From: a virus
Reading direction: 5' to 3' (one strand)
Length of the DNA: 29,844 nt
Virus record (IMG/VR): IMGVR_UViG_3300033143_000614
Coordinates: 1 to 29,844 of that record
In this document: positions 18,007 through 25,868 of the stretch, one piece after another
Position numbering within the stretch: the first letter of the stretch is position 1
How the letters are laid out: each line of letters begins with the position of its first letter
Notes under the pieces: model-generated
Told to the model about the DNA's origin: nothing
Databases searched by the model: none
The model's input: the letters and a program-made list of their open reading frames with translations, nothing else
Translations under genes and position numbers: made by a program

Positions 18007-18398
18007 TGGGAGTATTAGATAAAATATTTGGGGGAGGAGGTAGTAAGTTAGTAGAATCCGTAGGTGGAGTTTTAGATAATCTTACAACCAATAAAGAAGA
18101 AAAATTAGAAGCTAAAAGAAAATTAAAAGAGTTGGTAGCCAATTATCAAATTGAGGTAGAGAAGAATATAAGTGAGAGGTGGAAAGCTGATTTACAACAC
18201 GGTAATTGGTTAACCCGCTCTGTTAGACCTCTTGTTTTAATATTCTTAATTGTATGTACTATGCTACTTGTGTTTATAGATAGTGGTAGTATAGAGTTTC
18301 AGGTAGAAGAAAAGTGGACTGACTTGCTACAATTAACCCTTATAACAGTTATAGGCGCTTATTTTGGCGGACGTTCAATTGAAAAAATAAAAAAATAA
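18006..18398 (+). CDS. Holin, three-TM/HP1-type family
   Basis: The pattern GGGGSKLVESVGGVLDNLTTNKEEKLEAKRKL (10-40), then ISERWKADLQHGNWLTRSVRPLVLIFLIVCTMLLVF (55-90) and LLQLTLITVIGAYFGGRSIEKI (107-128) matches the family of phage/GTA holins with an N-terminal helix, a conserved 'W-aD---g-wL-rsvRPl' segment and two or three membrane helices. It would form pores in the inner membrane and release the adjacent M15 endolysin. Starts at the endolysin stop (TAATG). Confidence 0.85.
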   Translation: MGVLDKIFGGGGSKLVESVGGVLDNLTTNKEEKLEAKRKLKELVANYQIEVEKNISERWKADLQHGNWLTRSVRPLVLIFLIVCTMLLVFIDSGSIEFQVEEKWTDLLQLTLITVIGAYFGGRSIEKIKK

Positions 18399-18402
18399 TA
18401 TT

Positions 18403-18519
18403 ATGAATACAAAAAAGTTACAACAAATATCACGGGAGTTAAAAAAAGCTTCTAAGATGCACAAAGGTCAAGCAGTTAAAATAGATAAAATATTAAAATC
18501 TTTAAAAAATAAAAAGTAA
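18403..18519 (+). CDS. Small basic protein, 38 aa
   Basis: ATG 18403-18405 opens 38 codons of a Lys-rich helix (MNTKKLQQISRELKKASKMH... KSLKNKK). It starts 4 bases after the holin stop, and its stop is coupled to the next ATG by a TAATG overlap, which supports translation. No family recognised; about a third of the residues are Lys. Confidence 0.55.
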   Translation: MNTKKLQQISRELKKASKMHKGQAVKIDKILKSLKNKK

Positions 18520-18647
18520 TGGCTAAAAAAATATGTTGGAATTATGGAAAGGGTAGATATTGTGGAACAGAAATATCTAGTATGGAAACTAAAACTCATA
18601 AGTTTGCACGAACAGAAAATGGTAAGATAAAAAAAATAAAAAAATAA
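18519..18647 (+). CDS. Small basic protein, 42 aa
   Basis: Coupled by TAATG on both sides (start at 18519, stop at 18647). MAKKICWNYGKGRYCGTEIS begins with two Cys 9 residues apart (6 and 15), then a Lys-rich tail KIKKIKK. It could be a zinc- or disulfide-linked mini-protein. Unknown family. The double overlap is good evidence that this tiny frame is real. Confidence 0.55.
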   Translation: MAKKICWNYGKGRYCGTEISSMETKTHKFARTENGKIKKIKK

Positions 18648-18940
18648 TGTCTGTAAGTAAAAAGAATATGAAATGTAATGTTGTTCGCACTAGCACTAGA
18701 GCGGGGAAGAAAAAGATGGTGAAAGCTTGTGAGGGAGGGAAAGAGAAACTTCTTCATTTTGGTGCTAAAGGTTATGGACATAATTATTCAGCAGCAGCAA
18801 GAAAAAGTTTTAGAGCTAGACATAAGTGTGGAGAGAAAAAAAGTAAACTAGGAGCACAATATTGGGCGTGTAAACATTTATGGGCAGGTAAGGGAGGTTC
18901 AACTAAATCTTCCCCAAAAAATAGACAAGGAAAATATTAG
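18647..18940 (+). CDS. Basic protein with S-x-R-SFRARHKC / YWAC pattern, 97 aa
   Basis: MSVSKKNMKCNVVRTSTRAGKKKM..., then GGKEKLLHFGAKGYGHNY (30-47), a segment RKSFRARHKCGEKKSKLGAQYWACKHLWAG (52-81) and a Lys/Ser tail. The pattern 'GKeKl-hFGakGy ... sFRARHkC-eKK-kL-A-YWAC--LW' is one I know from small proteins of other dsDNA phages and large viruses; the Cys/His residues suggest zinc or nucleic-acid binding. Function not established. It closes a chain of three coupled small genes. A promoter box follows directly. Confidence 0.7.
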   Translation: MSVSKKNMKCNVVRTSTRAGKKKMVKACEGGKEKLLHFGAKGYGHNYSAAARKSFRARHKCGEKKSKLGAQYWACKHLWAGKGGSTKSSPKNRQGKY

Positions 18941-18948
18941 TATCTTTG
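18941..18948 (+). promoter_or_regulatory. TATCTTTG box before the virion-associated genes
   Basis: Exact -7 consensus, directly after the stop at 18940 and 26 bases before the ATG at 18974. No clear -33 element was found. Confidence 0.5.
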
Positions 18949-18973
18949 TGTAATTAATTAAAATTTAAATCAA

Positions 18974-19204
18974 ATGAAAAAATTAACACAAGAAGAATTA
19001 CAAAGTCTTCAAAAATCAATAAAGGATTACAATGCTATAAAGCTAAAGTTGGCTGAAACAGTATTACATCAGCAAGCAATAATGGGGGAAATAGGGATGT
19101 TGAAGTCTCAGTTTTTACAACAAGAGAAAATATTAATGGATAAGTACGGTAAGGACTCTAGTATTAATACACAAACAGGAGAGGTTACTAAGATAAAAAA
19201 ATAA
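18974..19204 (+). CDS. Coiled-coil protein, 76 aa
   Basis: Residues 3-55 form a helix with heptad character (LTQEELQSLQKSIKDYNAIKLKLAET...). The rest is acidic/basic mixed and ends GEVTKIKK. A Lys-Gly tail after the helix is common to structural adaptors. No enzyme motif. It opens the run of presumed virion-associated genes before terminase. Confidence 0.65.
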   Translation: MKKLTQEELQSLQKSIKDYNAIKLKLAETVLHQQAIMGEIGMLKSQFLQQEKILMDKYGKDSSINTQTGEVTKIKK

Positions 19205-19208
19205 AGTT

Positions 19209-19484
19209 ATGCCTAAAATAAGTACGTATGGGTTGCCTATCAATGCCACTGTAGGAGATAAATTAATAGGTACGGATATTTCATCAGTACCTTCTGACAA
19301 AACTCTAAACTTTACAGTTCAAAGTATTATAAATTTGGTAGGTGCAGCTACTCTTACTTTACCTGCTTATGATGATGATACGGCAGCAGGTGCAGCAGGC
19401 TTAACAGCGGGAAAACTTTTTCAAACCACAGGTGTGGGAGCTCCTCCATTAAATGCAGCAGGAATAGTAATGATTAAACAATAA
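19209..19484 (+). CDS. Virion-type protein with shared N-terminal module, 91 aa
   Basis: Starts MPKISTYGLPINATVGDKLIGTD... NFTVQSI, a module shared with the next gene (MPKINSYAIVDTPLLTDKLIGTD... NFTVEQL). Its second half is Ala/Gly/Thr-rich and ends LTAGKLFQTTGVGAPPLNAAGIVMIKQ, the style of small trimeric virion or tail fibre parts. Two paralogs with one conserved head and different ends suggest a common docking site in the virion with alternative outer parts. Confidence 0.68.
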   Translation: MPKISTYGLPINATVGDKLIGTDISSVPSDKTLNFTVQSIINLVGAATLTLPAYDDDTAAGAAGLTAGKLFQTTGVGAPPLNAAGIVMIKQ

Positions 19485-19488
19485 TAAA

Positions 19489-20076
19489 ATGCCTAAGATT
19501 AATTCATACGCAATTGTAGATACTCCCTTATTAACTGATAAATTAATAGGTACGGATGTTGGTGGAACACCTGAAAATCAAACTAAGAATTTTACGGTAG
19601 AACAGTTAGGGAATACTATAGGTTGGCATAATACAACTACTACTATTACCCCTGCTCAAATGCTTACTGCTAATACTCCTATAGAGCTTATACCTGCTCC
19701 CGGTACAGGAAAAACTTTGCAGATTTTAGAGGTTTTGGTTTGTATGCCATTTAATAGTGTGGCTTATAATGCTCCCGCAGATTTTAAGATAAGGATGGGG
19801 GGGGAAGTTTTTTATACGTGGACAAACAGCACAGCCTATGGAATAAATATAAATATTTTAGGTAATAGTTATGTGATTGCATTAAAACCTGAATACTTAT
19901 CTACTCTTGGTGCGACTACTGTTCAAGTGCTAGCAACAGGGAGTAATATTGGTCCTTCATATTCGGGCACTAATAATTTAGAGTTGATAGCTGCCGGGTT
20001 ACCACCAACACAGGGAGACTCCACTGTATATATAAAAACAACCCATAGAACATTAAACGTAGGGTCAACGATTTAA
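19489..20076 (+). CDS. Virion-type protein with shared N-terminal module, 195 aa
   Basis: Shares the first 40 residues with the 91-aa protein just upstream (MPKI, DKLIGTD, KNFTV). The longer C-terminal part is beta-rich and Thr/Asn-rich (TTTITPAQMLTANTPIELIPAPG; VQVLATGSNIGP) and could fold as a jelly-roll or fibre domain. No catalytic motif. Tandem duplication with a changed end is a common way to build receptor-binding or decoration proteins, but no binding partner can be shown. Confidence 0.68.
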   Translation: MPKINSYAIVDTPLLTDKLIGTDVGGTPENQTKNFTVEQLGNTIGWHNTTTTITPAQMLTANTPIELIPAPGTGKTLQILEVLVCMPFNSVAYNAPADFKIRMGGEVFYTWTNSTAYGININILGNSYVIALKPEYLSTLGATTVQVLATGSNIGPSYSGTNNLELIAAGLPPTQGDSTVYIKTTHRTLNVGSTI

Positions 20077-20087
20077 AATAAAATAAA

Positions 20088-20315
20088 ATGGAAATAAGAA
20101 AAATATCAGTAGGTCCTGATTATAAGTCAGGAGCTATGCACTATATAGTAGGTCAAGAAGTGCTTAACGGAAATTATATAATACATTTGATTAAGTATGA
20201 TAAAGACTCAATGTCAACTAAACTATGGATAATTAATAGAGATAATGAAGTAATATTATGGAAAGAGTTTTCTCCTAATATGCCTGTTTCATTAGAGTAT
20301 AATATCAACTTCTAA
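20088..20315 (+). CDS. Small beta-rich protein, 75 aa
   Basis: The pattern MEIRKISVGPDYKSGAMHYIVGQEVL (1-26), then HLIKYDKD and LWIINRDNEVILWKEFSPNMPVSLEYNINF (46-75) resembles a small beta-barrel found in several flavophages ahead of terminase. Function unknown. Ends coupled to the next ATG (TAATG). Confidence 0.7.
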   Translation: MEIRKISVGPDYKSGAMHYIVGQEVLNGNYIIHLIKYDKDSMSTKLWIINRDNEVILWKEFSPNMPVSLEYNINF

Positions 20316-20878
20316 TGAGGTCTCCAAAAGAATTTATAGTAAAACCTTTACAAGGTAAACGGTATGATAATACTAAAAAAATAGGTGATGTTGATTTAAT
20401 ATTAAGTACATCGGAGGAAGACCATAATTTTTCTAATCGTCAGGGTGTAGTACAAGCATTACCTTTAGGTTACACCGGACCTATTGAGATAGGTGATATA
20501 TTACTTGTTCATCATAATGTGTTTAAGTTTTATTATGATATGAAAGGTTACCAAAGAAGTGGTAAAAGTTTTTTTAAAGATGATTTGTTTTTTATAGATA
20601 ATGACCAATTTTATTTATATAAAAAAAAAGATAAATGGATAGCGCACGATAGGTATTGTTTTATTAAACCTATACCTGTAGAAGATAGTATAATTATGAA
20701 AGCTTGTAATAAAGAACCTTTAATGGGCGTGATGGAATATCCAAATAAATACTTAAAAAGTAAAGGGGTTAAAAAGGGAGATAAAGTTTCATACACTCCT
20801 TTTAATAATTATGAATTTAGAATAGATGGAGATGTTTTTTATCGTCTTCACGACCATCAAGTAACTATGGTAATATGA
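20315..20878 (+). CDS. Possible tandem GroES-like domain protein, 187 aa
   Basis: The protein contains two segments that each end like a GroES barrel: GPIEIGDILLVHHNVF (55-70) ... RYCFIKPIPVED (113-124), and GVKKGDKVSYTPFNNYEFRIDGDVFYRLHDHQVTMVI (151-187). The latter resembles KEGDIIYYD... YTVIKEVDVV in the phage GroES at 10726. So it may be a doubled, diverged co-chaperonin-like barrel. Alternatively it is a beta-rich virion protein. The similarity is by eye; structure prediction would decide. Its stop overlaps the next ATG by 4 bases. Confidence 0.55.
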   Translation: MRSPKEFIVKPLQGKRYDNTKKIGDVDLILSTSEEDHNFSNRQGVVQALPLGYTGPIEIGDILLVHHNVFKFYYDMKGYQRSGKSFFKDDLFFIDNDQFYLYKKKDKWIAHDRYCFIKPIPVEDSIIMKACNKEPLMGVMEYPNKYLKSKGVKKGDKVSYTPFNNYEFRIDGDVFYRLHDHQVTMVI

Positions 20879-21156
20879 CATCGAAAGAAATTAAATTAGA
20901 AATTATTCAAGCAGGAAGGAGAGCTGTTAAACAATTAATTAAAGTAGCTAAAGAGGAGATAATCAAACCGGACCCTGAAGATGAGTTAGCTGCGGATAGA
21001 TTAAAAAATGCAGCAGCTACTAAAAAGTTAGCCATCTTTGATGCTTTTGAGATACTTAATAGAATAGATGAAGAACAGGAAAGTATAGAAAGTATGGAAA
21101 GGGGTGCAAGTAAAACTGAAACAAAACAAGGATTTGCAGAAAGACGTTCAAAATAA
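20875..21156 (+). CDS. Putative terminase-associated helical protein (small subunit candidate), 93 aa
   Basis: An all-helical, acidic protein: MTSKEIKLEIIQAGRRAVKQLIKVAKEEII, PDPEDELAADRLKNAAATKKLAIFDAFEILNRI, and a tail ending FAERRSK. The position directly upstream of TerL, with overlapping genes, is typical of a small terminase subunit or its partner, but no helix-turn-helix is evident. Its end overlaps the large terminase frame. It is coupled to the preceding gene (ATGA). Assignment is by context. Confidence 0.6.
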   Translation: MTSKEIKLEIIQAGRRAVKQLIKVAKEEIIKPDPEDELAADRLKNAAATKKLAIFDAFEILNRIDEEQESIESMERGASKTETKQGFAERRSK

Positions 21157-23383
21157 ATTATATACTATTGTAGAGGATTATGTTCCTAAAAATGTTCTTT
21201 CCAAAAAGAATAGAGCAAAAACTTGGGAATATGGTTATAACGATAAATATGACTTTATTAATATATCTAAAACCGGACAAGTTGGAACTATTATAAATAT
21301 TAATGGTTTGTTAATAGGGATTCCCCTAGAACCTAAAGAGTGTCTTCAAAGACACAATGATAAAAAAGAACAGTATTGGGAAAGATTAGAATTACCTAAA
21401 GCTTTATCAAAAATAAATTCTATTTTTCAATGGAATACAATGTCAACAGAATTTAAGGATAGATGGGTAGATTATATAGAGAAAGAGTTTGATAGAAGAG
21501 AAGAGGGAGCTTGGTTTATGAACAATGGTAAACCTACTTACATAACAGGTTCTCATTATATGTACTTACAATGGAGTACGATTGATGTGGGAAACCCTGA
21601 TTATAGAGAGGCTAATAGAATATTTTTTATTTTTTGGGAAGCGTGTAGGGCAGATAAAAGAAGTTTTGGAATGACTTATTTAAAAATAAGACGTTCAGGT
21701 TTTTCTTATATGGGTTCTTCTGAATGCGTTAATGTAGGTACACTTGCTAAAGATTCTAGAGTAGGTATATTATCTAAAACCGGTTCAGATGCTAAAAAGA
21801 TGTTTACTGATAAAGTAGTTCCTATATCTACAAGATTACCTTTCTTCTTTAAACCTATTCAGGACGGTATGGATAAACCGAAAACTGAATTAGCTTTTAG
21901 AGTTCCTGCATCTAAGATTACAAAAAAGAATATGTATAATACTAACACGGAAGAGTTGTATGGATTAGATACCACTATTGATTGGAAGAACACCGACGAC
22001 AACTCTTATGATGGAGAAAAGTTATTACTCTTAGTACACGATGAAAGTGGGAAGTGGATTAAACCAAATAACATTTTAAACAATTGGAATGTAACTAAGA
22101 CGTGTTTAAGGTTAGGTAGTAAGATTATAGGAAAATGTATGATGGGTTCTACATCAAATGCTTTAAGTAAGGGTGGGGGTAATTTTAAAAAGTTATACGA
22201 AGATTCTGATATAAAAAAAAGAAACGCTAACGGTCAAACTAAAAGTGGACTCTATTCTTTATTTATTCCAATGGAATGGAATATGGAAGGGTTTATTGAT
22301 AGATATGGAGAGCCTGTTTTTTACACTCCTAAAACAAAGATTAAGGGAGTGGATGGAGAGTGGATAACTAATGGAGCTATTGATTATTGGAAAGCTGAAG
22401 TAGATTCTTTAAAAAATGATGCAGATGTTTTAAATGAATTTTATAGACAATTTCCGAGAACAGAAGCTCACGCATTTAGAGATGAAAGTAAAGCTTCTTT
22501 ATTTAACTTAACTAAAATTTATCAACAAATAGATTATAATGATAGTTTGATTACGGAGCACTTTGTGACGAGAGGAGGTTTTCATTGGAAAAATGGAATA
22601 AAGGATAGTGAAGTTATATGGACACCTCATTCTAGGGGTAGGTTTTTAGTTAGTTGGATGCCTGATAAAATTTTGCAAAACAGGGTAATAAATAAAAGGG
22701 GAATAAAATATCCTGACAATGACCATTTAGGTTCTTTTGGATGTGACTCTTATGATATATCAGGAACAGTTGGTGGTGGTGGTTCTAATGGTTCATTACA
22801 CGGTATGACTAAATTTAATATGGATGATGCTCCAAGTAATGAATTTTTTTTAGAGTATGTGGCAAGACCTCAAACTGCTGAGATATTTTTTGAGGAAGTT
22901 TTAATGGCGTGCGTGTTTTATGGAATGCCCATATTAGTAGAGAATAATAAACCTCGTTTACTTTATCATTTTAAAAATAGAGGTTATAGAGGATTCTGTA
23001 TGAACCGACCGGATAAACATTATACTAAATTATCTAGAACAGAAAAAGAATTAGGAGGTATTCCTAACTCCTCAGAAGATGTTAAACAAGCGCACGCGGC
23101 AGCGATAGAGTCGTATATTGAAAAATACGTAGGATTAGATTTACAAGAATCGTATAGAGAGGCGGACTTAATGGGTAGTATGTATTTTAATCGTACCTTA
23201 GAAGATTGGGCACGTTTTGATATAAACAATAGAACTAAGTTTGATGCCACTATAAGTTCCGGTCTTGCGGTGATGGCTAATCAAAAGCACTTATATATGC
23301 CGGAACAAAAACAATCAAAAATAAGTGTTAACTTTGCAAGGTATAATAACAAAGGAAGTTTAAGTCAATTAATAAATAAATGA
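21104..23383 (+). CDS. terL: Terminase large subunit
   Basis: The ATPase part shows TYLKIRRSGFSYMGSSEC near residue 191 (degenerate Walker A), LLLLVHDESGKW near 306-317 (Walker B) and MGSTSNALSKGGG near 346-358 (coupling motif). The nuclease part has GSFGCDSYDISG near 543-554 (first Asp) and PILVENNKPRLLYHFKNRGYRG near 609-630. It cuts and pumps the concatemeric DNA into the procapsid. No ATG opens it: 21104 is a GTG, and a TTG at 21134 is an equally possible start that would leave a shorter overlap with the upstream gene. A copy of the dispersed palindrome lies within it (21340-21355). Followed by the portal gene with a 4-base overlap. Confidence 0.88.
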   Translation: MQVKLKQNKDLQKDVQNKLYTIVEDYVPKNVLSKKNRAKTWEYGYNDKYDFINISKTGQVGTIININGLLIGIPLEPKECLQRHNDKKEQYWERLELPKALSKINSIFQWNTMSTEFKDRWVDYIEKEFDRREEGAWFMNNGKPTYITGSHYMYLQWSTIDVGNPDYREANRIFFIFWEACRADKRSFGMTYLKIRRSGFSYMGSSECVNVGTLAKDSRVGILSKTGSDAKKMFTDKVVPISTRLPFFFKPIQDGMDKPKTELAFRVPASKITKKNMYNTNTEELYGLDTTIDWKNTDDNSYDGEKLLLLVHDESGKWIKPNNILNNWNVTKTCLRLGSKIIGKCMMGSTSNALSKGGGNFKKLYEDSDIKKRNANGQTKSGLYSLFIPMEWNMEGFIDRYGEPVFYTPKTKIKGVDGEWITNGAIDYWKAEVDSLKNDADVLNEFYRQFPRTEAHAFRDESKASLFNLTKIYQQIDYNDSLITEHFVTRGGFHWKNGIKDSEVIWTPHSRGRFLVSWMPDKILQNRVINKRGIKYPDNDHLGSFGCDSYDISGTVGGGGSNGSLHGMTKFNMDDAPSNEFFLEYVARPQTAEIFFEEVLMACVFYGMPILVENNKPRLLYHFKNRGYRGFCMNRPDKHYTKLSRTEKELGGIPNSSEDVKQAHAAAIESYIEKYVGLDLQESYREADLMGSMYFNRTLEDWARFDINNRTKFDATISSGLAVMANQKHLYMPEQKQSKISVNFARYNNKGSLSQLINK
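21340..21355. repeat. Dispersed palindrome, copy 6, inside terL
   Basis: GTGTCTTCAAAGACAC. Read in the terminase frame as TGT CTT CAA AGA CAC, the third frame used by these copies, so protein constraint does not explain its conservation. Confidence 0.85.
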
Positions 23384-25815
23384 AAGAAGTAACGATAAAC
23401 ATTATTGAAAAGGGATTTCCAAGTCAATTTGTTTCAGACGCTGAGAAAAATACAGAAGAGTTTGGCTTACAGATAGGACAGGCTATACAATATGAATGGT
23501 TTAGAAAAGACAGTAACAGTTGTAGGTATTATGGTCAATGGAGGGATTTTCAAAGATTACGATTATATGCTAGGGGGGAACAACCTATTGGTAAGTATAA
23601 AAATGAATTAGCGATAGATGGTGATTTATCTTATTTAAATCTTGATTGGACTCCGGTTCCTATCTTACCTAAGTTTGTGGATATTGTAGTTAATGGAATG
23701 GCGGATAGGTTATTTAAAGTTAATGCCTACGCACAAGATGCTATGTCTCAATCTAAACGTAGTAAGTATCAACAAATGATAGAAGGTCAAATGGTGGCTA
23801 AACCTGTGTTAGAACTTATTCAACAAAAATCAGGTGTAAATCCTTTTTCTATGGAGCCTGATGATTTACCTCAAACTGACGAAGAGTTATCACTGTATAT
23901 GCAACTTAATTATAAGCCGGCTATTGAGATTGCACAAGAAGAGGCTATAGATACTTTGTTTGATGAAAATAAATATATTGATTTAAGAAAAAGATTTGAT
24001 TACGATTTAACGGTATTAGGAATATCTATAGCTAAACACGAGTTCTTACCCGGAGCGGGAGTTAAAGTAAGTTATGTAGACCCGGCTAATGTGGTATACA
24101 GTTATACTGAAGACCCACACTTTAAAGATTGTTTTTATTGGGGTGAGATTAAGACTCTTGCAATGACAGAGTTATTAAAGATAGACCCTACTTTAACAAA
24201 TGATGATTTAGAAAAAATATCTCAGTATAGTCAAAGTTGGTACGATTATTACAATACCGCACAGTTTTATCAGAATGATATGTTTTATAGAGATACGGCT
24301 ACAGTAATGTATTTTAATTATAAAACTACCAAAAAAGTAGTATACAAAAAAAAGTTATACGATAATGGTGCGTCTAAAGTAATTGAAAAAGATGATGAGT
24401 TTAATCCTCCACAAGAAATGATGGATGAAGGTAGATTTGAAAAAATAGAAAAAACTATAGATGTATGGTATAATGGAGTAATGGTAATGGGTACTAATAT
24501 AATATTAAAATGGGAGTTAGCTGAAAATATGGTAAGACCTAAATCAGCTAATCAATATGCTTTACCAAATTATGTAGCAGTTGCTCCTCGTATGTATAAA
24601 GGTTCTATAGAATCTTTAGTTAGAAGAATGATTCCATTTGCAGATTTAATTCAAATAACTCATTTAAAATTACAACAAGTAATTGCACGAGTTGTTCCTG
24701 ATGGTGTATTTATAGATGCGGATGGATTAAATGAAGTGGACTTAGGTACGGGGAATGCTTATAACCCTGAAGATGCTTTACGAATGTACTTTCAAACAGG
24801 TAGTGTTATTGGTAGAAGTTACACTCAAGATGGGGATTATAACCAAGCTAAAGTTCCTATTAAAGAGTTAAACTCTAGTTCCGGCTCAGGTAAAGCTCAA
24901 ATGCTTATATATAACTATAATCATTATTTAGATATGATTAGAGCGGTAACAGGATTAAATGAAGCGAGAGATGGTTCAACTCCTGACCCTAGGTCATTAG
25001 TAGGTACACAAAAATTAGCAGCCTTAAATTCTAATACAGCCACACGACATATTCTTGATGGTAGTTTGTATATATATAGAACTTTAGCCGAAGCTCTATC
25101 TTATAGAGTGGCGGATATATTAGAGTATGCAGATTTTAAAACAGACTTTATAAATAAGATAGGTAAATACAATGTGTCTATTCTAAATGACACAAAAGAT
25201 TTATATATATATGACTTTGGAATATTTATTGAAGTAGCTCCTGATGAAGAACAGAAAGCTCAATTAGAGCAAAATATTCAAATGGCATTATCTAAACAGG
25301 ATATTAATTTAGAAGATGCTATTGATATTAGAGAGATACGTAATTTGAAACTTGCTAATCAACTTCTTAAATTAAAAAGAAAACAAAAGCAAGAAAGAGA
25401 AGAACACAATATGATGCAGAAACAAGCTATGCAAGGAGAGCAACAATTAAAGGCTCAACAGATGTCTCAACAACTTGCTCTACAAAAATTACAAGCAGAA
25501 CAGCAGGCTAAATTACAACAGCAACAGGCTCAGATAGCTTTTGAAATAGATAAAATGAAACAGGAGGCTTTATTAAAAGCTCAGTTAATGGAACAGGAAT
25601 TTAGTTACAATATGCAATTAAGAAATATTTCTGAAGGTGCATTAGGTGCTAGAGAGGAAAAGAGAGAAACAGCGAAGAGTGATAGAATTAGTCAACAAAA
25701 CTCAGAACAAAGTAAGTTAATTAATCAGAGAAAGAATAATCTCCCTCCTCAAAACTTTGAATCAAACGAAGATAGTTTAGATGGTTTTGATTTCGCAGAA
25801 TTCAACCCTAGATAA
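23380..25815 (+). CDS. Portal protein, 811 aa
   Basis: Position directly after terL with a 4-base overlap, length, and pattern match portal proteins of crAss-like and flavobacterial phages: SCRYYGQWRDFQRLRLYARGEQPIGKYK near 48-75, VPILPKFVDIVVNGMADRLF near 92-111, a beta-rich middle, and a long helical stem region around LIQITHLKLQQVIARVVP. Residues about 665-745 form a Gln-rich coiled coil (repeats of QQ and KQ), probably a C-terminal extension inside the head or channel. The dodecameric ring is the DNA gate and binds terminase. Confidence 0.85.
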   Translation: MKEVTINIIEKGFPSQFVSDAEKNTEEFGLQIGQAIQYEWFRKDSNSCRYYGQWRDFQRLRLYARGEQPIGKYKNELAIDGDLSYLNLDWTPVPILPKFVDIVVNGMADRLFKVNAYAQDAMSQSKRSKYQQMIEGQMVAKPVLELIQQKSGVNPFSMEPDDLPQTDEELSLYMQLNYKPAIEIAQEEAIDTLFDENKYIDLRKRFDYDLTVLGISIAKHEFLPGAGVKVSYVDPANVVYSYTEDPHFKDCFYWGEIKTLAMTELLKIDPTLTNDDLEKISQYSQSWYDYYNTAQFYQNDMFYRDTATVMYFNYKTTKKVVYKKKLYDNGASKVIEKDDEFNPPQEMMDEGRFEKIEKTIDVWYNGVMVMGTNIILKWELAENMVRPKSANQYALPNYVAVAPRMYKGSIESLVRRMIPFADLIQITHLKLQQVIARVVPDGVFIDADGLNEVDLGTGNAYNPEDALRMYFQTGSVIGRSYTQDGDYNQAKVPIKELNSSSGSGKAQMLIYNYNHYLDMIRAVTGLNEARDGSTPDPRSLVGTQKLAALNSNTATRHILDGSLYIYRTLAEALSYRVADILEYADFKTDFINKIGKYNVSILNDTKDLYIYDFGIFIEVAPDEEQKAQLEQNIQMALSKQDINLEDAIDIREIRNLKLANQLLKLKRKQKQEREEHNMMQKQAMQGEQQLKAQQMSQQLALQKLQAEQQAKLQQQQAQIAFEIDKMKQEALLKAQLMEQEFSYNMQLRNISEGALGAREEKRETAKSDRISQQNSEQSKLINQRKNNLPPQNFESNEDSLDGFDFAEFNPR

Positions 25816-25843
25816 TCGTCTAAAAACGTATTATAAAATTGTT

Positions 25844-25851
25844 TAACTTTG
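25844..25851 (+). promoter_or_regulatory. TAACTTTG box upstream of the scaffold candidate
   Basis: A match to the TAnnTTTG -7 box, 17 bases before the ATG at 25869. A -33 element was not found. Confidence 0.4.
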
Positions 25852-25868
25852 TATAAAATTGAATTAAA

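Noticed and set aside
25236-25262. CTGATGA followed by GAAA-like sequence on the plus strand inside the portal gene, as in a hammerhead core
   Set aside because: No stem II between the parts and no flanking stem I or III; the codons encode ordinary portal residues.
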